DNA from: an uncultured Selenomonadales bacterium
GTDB taxonomy: Bacteria > Bacillota > Negativicutes > Selenomonadales > Selenomonadaceae
Assembly: GCA_946547205.1 (NCBI GenBank)
Contig: CAMNPA010000116.1
Coordinates: forward strand, 1 to 5,234
Direction of reading: 5' to 3'
DNA length: 5,234 nt
Shown one piece after another: positions 4,141 through 5,234 of this stretch. The stretch's first letter is position 1, and each line of letters begins with the position of its first letter. The notes beneath the pieces were generated by a model. It saw nothing but the letters and a program-made list of their open reading frames with translations. It was not told where the DNA came from and made no database searches. The translations under genes were made by a program, and so were the position numbers.

Positions 4141-5228
4141 ACGTCTTGATTTTGTCGGCGTCAATCGGCTCCGGGCACACAAAGGCGGCGCAAGCAATTC
4201 AATTAGGAATTAGGAATGAGGAATTAGGAATTGAGTCGCACATTGTGGACTTCATGGCGCGTGACGTGTCGACGCTGAATTGGCTGACGAAAAAATTTTA
4301 TCTCGCCGCGCTAAGATTCATTCCCGATCTTTACGACAGAATTTACAAATTCGCGGACGGACGCAAAGTCGGAGTCACGGCAAGATTTTTGTCTTCCGCG
4401 CTGATGTATCTGCCATTCGCACGCCTGCTGAAAAAATTTCGTCCCGACGTCGTGATTTGCACGCATCCGTTTCCCGAAGCTGCGGCGTCAATGTGGAAAT
4501 TCCTTCACGCGAAATCGGCGGAAAAATTTTTGCTCGCGACGGTGCTGACGGATTATTCACTGCACGAGATTTGGATTTATGGCGAAGTTGACGCGTACTT
4601 TGTCGCCACGGAAACGATGCGTCGTGAACTTGCCGCACATTGCCGCGCAGGACAAAAAATTTTCTCGACGGGCATTCCAATCGACAAAAAGTTTTCAGCA
4701 CTTGAAAAGGTCAGCGATTCATCACGCACGACGATTTTAATCATGGGCGGCGGTCTCGGACTCGGCTCGATTGAAGAGACGTTGACGGAGCTCGAAAAAA
4801 TTTCCGCACCGTTGCAAATCATCGTCGTCGCCGGACAGAACGAAAAACTTTTGACGCGGCTCAAACGTCTGCGCGAAAAAATTTCTCATCCCGTCGAAGT
4901 GCTCGGCTACGTCACGGACATTCACAAGCTTATGGCAACTTCGGACTTGCTGATTACAAAACCTGGCGCATTGACAATGACGGAAGCTTTCGCGGCGGGA
5001 CTGCCGTTGATTTTGCACGCACCGATACCCGGACCGGAAGCACTGAACGCGGCATATGCAGTGGCTCACGGCGCGGCGATTGAAGTCGGCTCACGAAAAA
5101 TTTCGGAAGTCGTCACGGAGCTTTTAAATGAACCTGCGCGGCTCGACGTGATGAGACATTGCGCAAAAAAAATTTCTCGACCGTTGGCGGCGCAAGAAAT
5201 CGTTCGCCAAATAAAAACTCTGTGCTGA
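4137..5228 (+). CDS. MGDG-synthase/UgtP-like glycosyltransferase (GT28 type)
   Basis: This 363-residue GT-B protein has the two halves of the MGDG synthase/processive diacylglycerol glucosyltransferase family. The N-terminal acceptor domain has ILSASIGSGHTKAA (5-18) and the family motif TDYSLHEIWIYGEVDAYFVATE (138-159). The C-terminal nucleotide-sugar domain has TGIPI (178-182), the glycine loop MGGGLGLG (203-210), GYVTDIHKLM (257-266), TKPGALTMTEAFAAGLP (274-290) and PIPGPEALNA (296-305). The family usually has KPGG where this one has KPGA (275-278), a mild variation. It probably moves a sugar from a UDP-sugar to diacylglycerol at the inner face of the membrane, making glycolipid or a lipoteichoic acid anchor; sugar and acceptor are not shown. 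GTG at 4137 overlaps the upstream stop as GTGA, with GGAGG (4123-4127) 9 nt before it inside the SDR codons. Residues 22-33 are encoded by an AATTAGG heptamer repeat. After TGA only six bases remain. Confidence 0.92.
   Translation: MNVLILSASIGSGHTKAAQAIQLGIRNEELGIESHIVDFMARDVSTLNWLTKKFYLAALRFIPDLYDRIYKFADGRKVGVTARFLSSALMYLPFARLLKKFRPDVVICTHPFPEAAASMWKFLHAKSAEKFLLATVLTDYSLHEIWIYGEVDAYFVATETMRRELAAHCRAGQKIFSTGIPIDKKFSALEKVSDSSRTTILIMGGGLGLGSIEETLTELEKISAPLQIIVVAGQNEKLLTRLKRLREKISHPVEVLGYVTDIHKLMATSDLLITKPGALTMTEAFAAGLPLILHAPIPGPEALNAAYAVAHGAAIEVGSRKISEVVTELLNEPARLDVMRHCAKKISRPLAAQEIVRQIKTLC
4201..4235 (+). repeat. AATTAGG heptamer repeat inside the glycosyltransferase gene
   Basis: Five heptamers in a row (AATTAGG, AATTAGG, AATGAGG, AATTAGG, AATTGAG) lie within coding sequence and give residues QLGIRNEELGIE (22-33). 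Seven is not a multiple of three, so three units make one 7-codon period. The bases from 4206 to 4226 are the exact reverse complement of 1687-1707 in the intergenic palindrome. The repeat falls in the helix after the GSGH loop, where UgtP-type proteins tolerate variation, and the reading frame stays intact. Confidence 0.88.
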
Positions 5229-5234
5229 AGTGAC

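Noticed and set aside
5230..5234. Start of another gene at GTG 5230
   Set aside because: Only five bases remain and there is no clear Shine-Dalgarno sequence before it.

Overview
The window looks like chromosomal DNA from a Gram-positive-type (Bacillota-like) bacterium. Evidence is the strong AGGAGG-type ribosome binding sites, the TTG and GTG starts, sigma-A-type promoters with 17-nt spacers and a TGn element, a YjfB-family small motility protein, an HU gene, and a UgtP/MGDG-synthase-like glycosyltransferase. A motile anaerobe such as a member of the Negativicutes or Clostridia would fit, but that is a guess from style; nothing here fixes the taxon. There is no sign of a phage, transposon or CRISPR locus. 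Every gene found lies on the + strand.

Layout. Positions 1-101 hold two hairpins, the second a likely terminator, directly before prmC (114-968, release-factor glutamine methyltransferase). A terminator-like hairpin and a strong promoter then overlap each other, and the promoter drives tRNA-Ser(UGA) (1028-1116, CCA encoded). A short UUCG-capped hairpin with a T tract follows, then a stand-alone CheY-like response regulator (1201-1638). The 101-nt gap after it is almost filled by a palindrome of AATTAGG-type heptamers. A one-domain cupin (1740-2075) comes next, then a 59-residue YjfB-like protein (2146-2325) and HU (2397-2672), each of the last two with its own promoter. After a strong terminator come three genes joined by 4-nt stop/start overlaps: an AlkD-like DNA alkylation repair protein (2732-3418), a short-chain dehydrogenase (3415-4140) and a processive-type lipid glycosyltransferase (4137-5228).

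How the genes relate. These are mostly separate housekeeping units (translation termination, tRNA, nucleoid protein, signalling, motility) rather than one pathway. The last three are a tight translationally coupled operon, but their predicted jobs (base-excision-type repair, oxidoreduction, membrane glycolipid synthesis) do not form an obvious pathway.

The most notable points are these. (1) Three genes (prmC, the response regulator and the alkD-like gene) have a terminator-like hairpin whose T tract runs almost straight into the Shine-Dalgarno sequence, leaving no room for a promoter. (2) The same heptamer repeat occurs as a non-coding palindrome at 1640-1719 and as coding sequence inside the glycosyltransferase at 4201-4235. 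(3) The AlkD-like protein has Arg in place of an expected active-site Trp. (4) AAATTT is very common in some genes and absent from others. I found no convincing new multi-gene defence or metabolic system.
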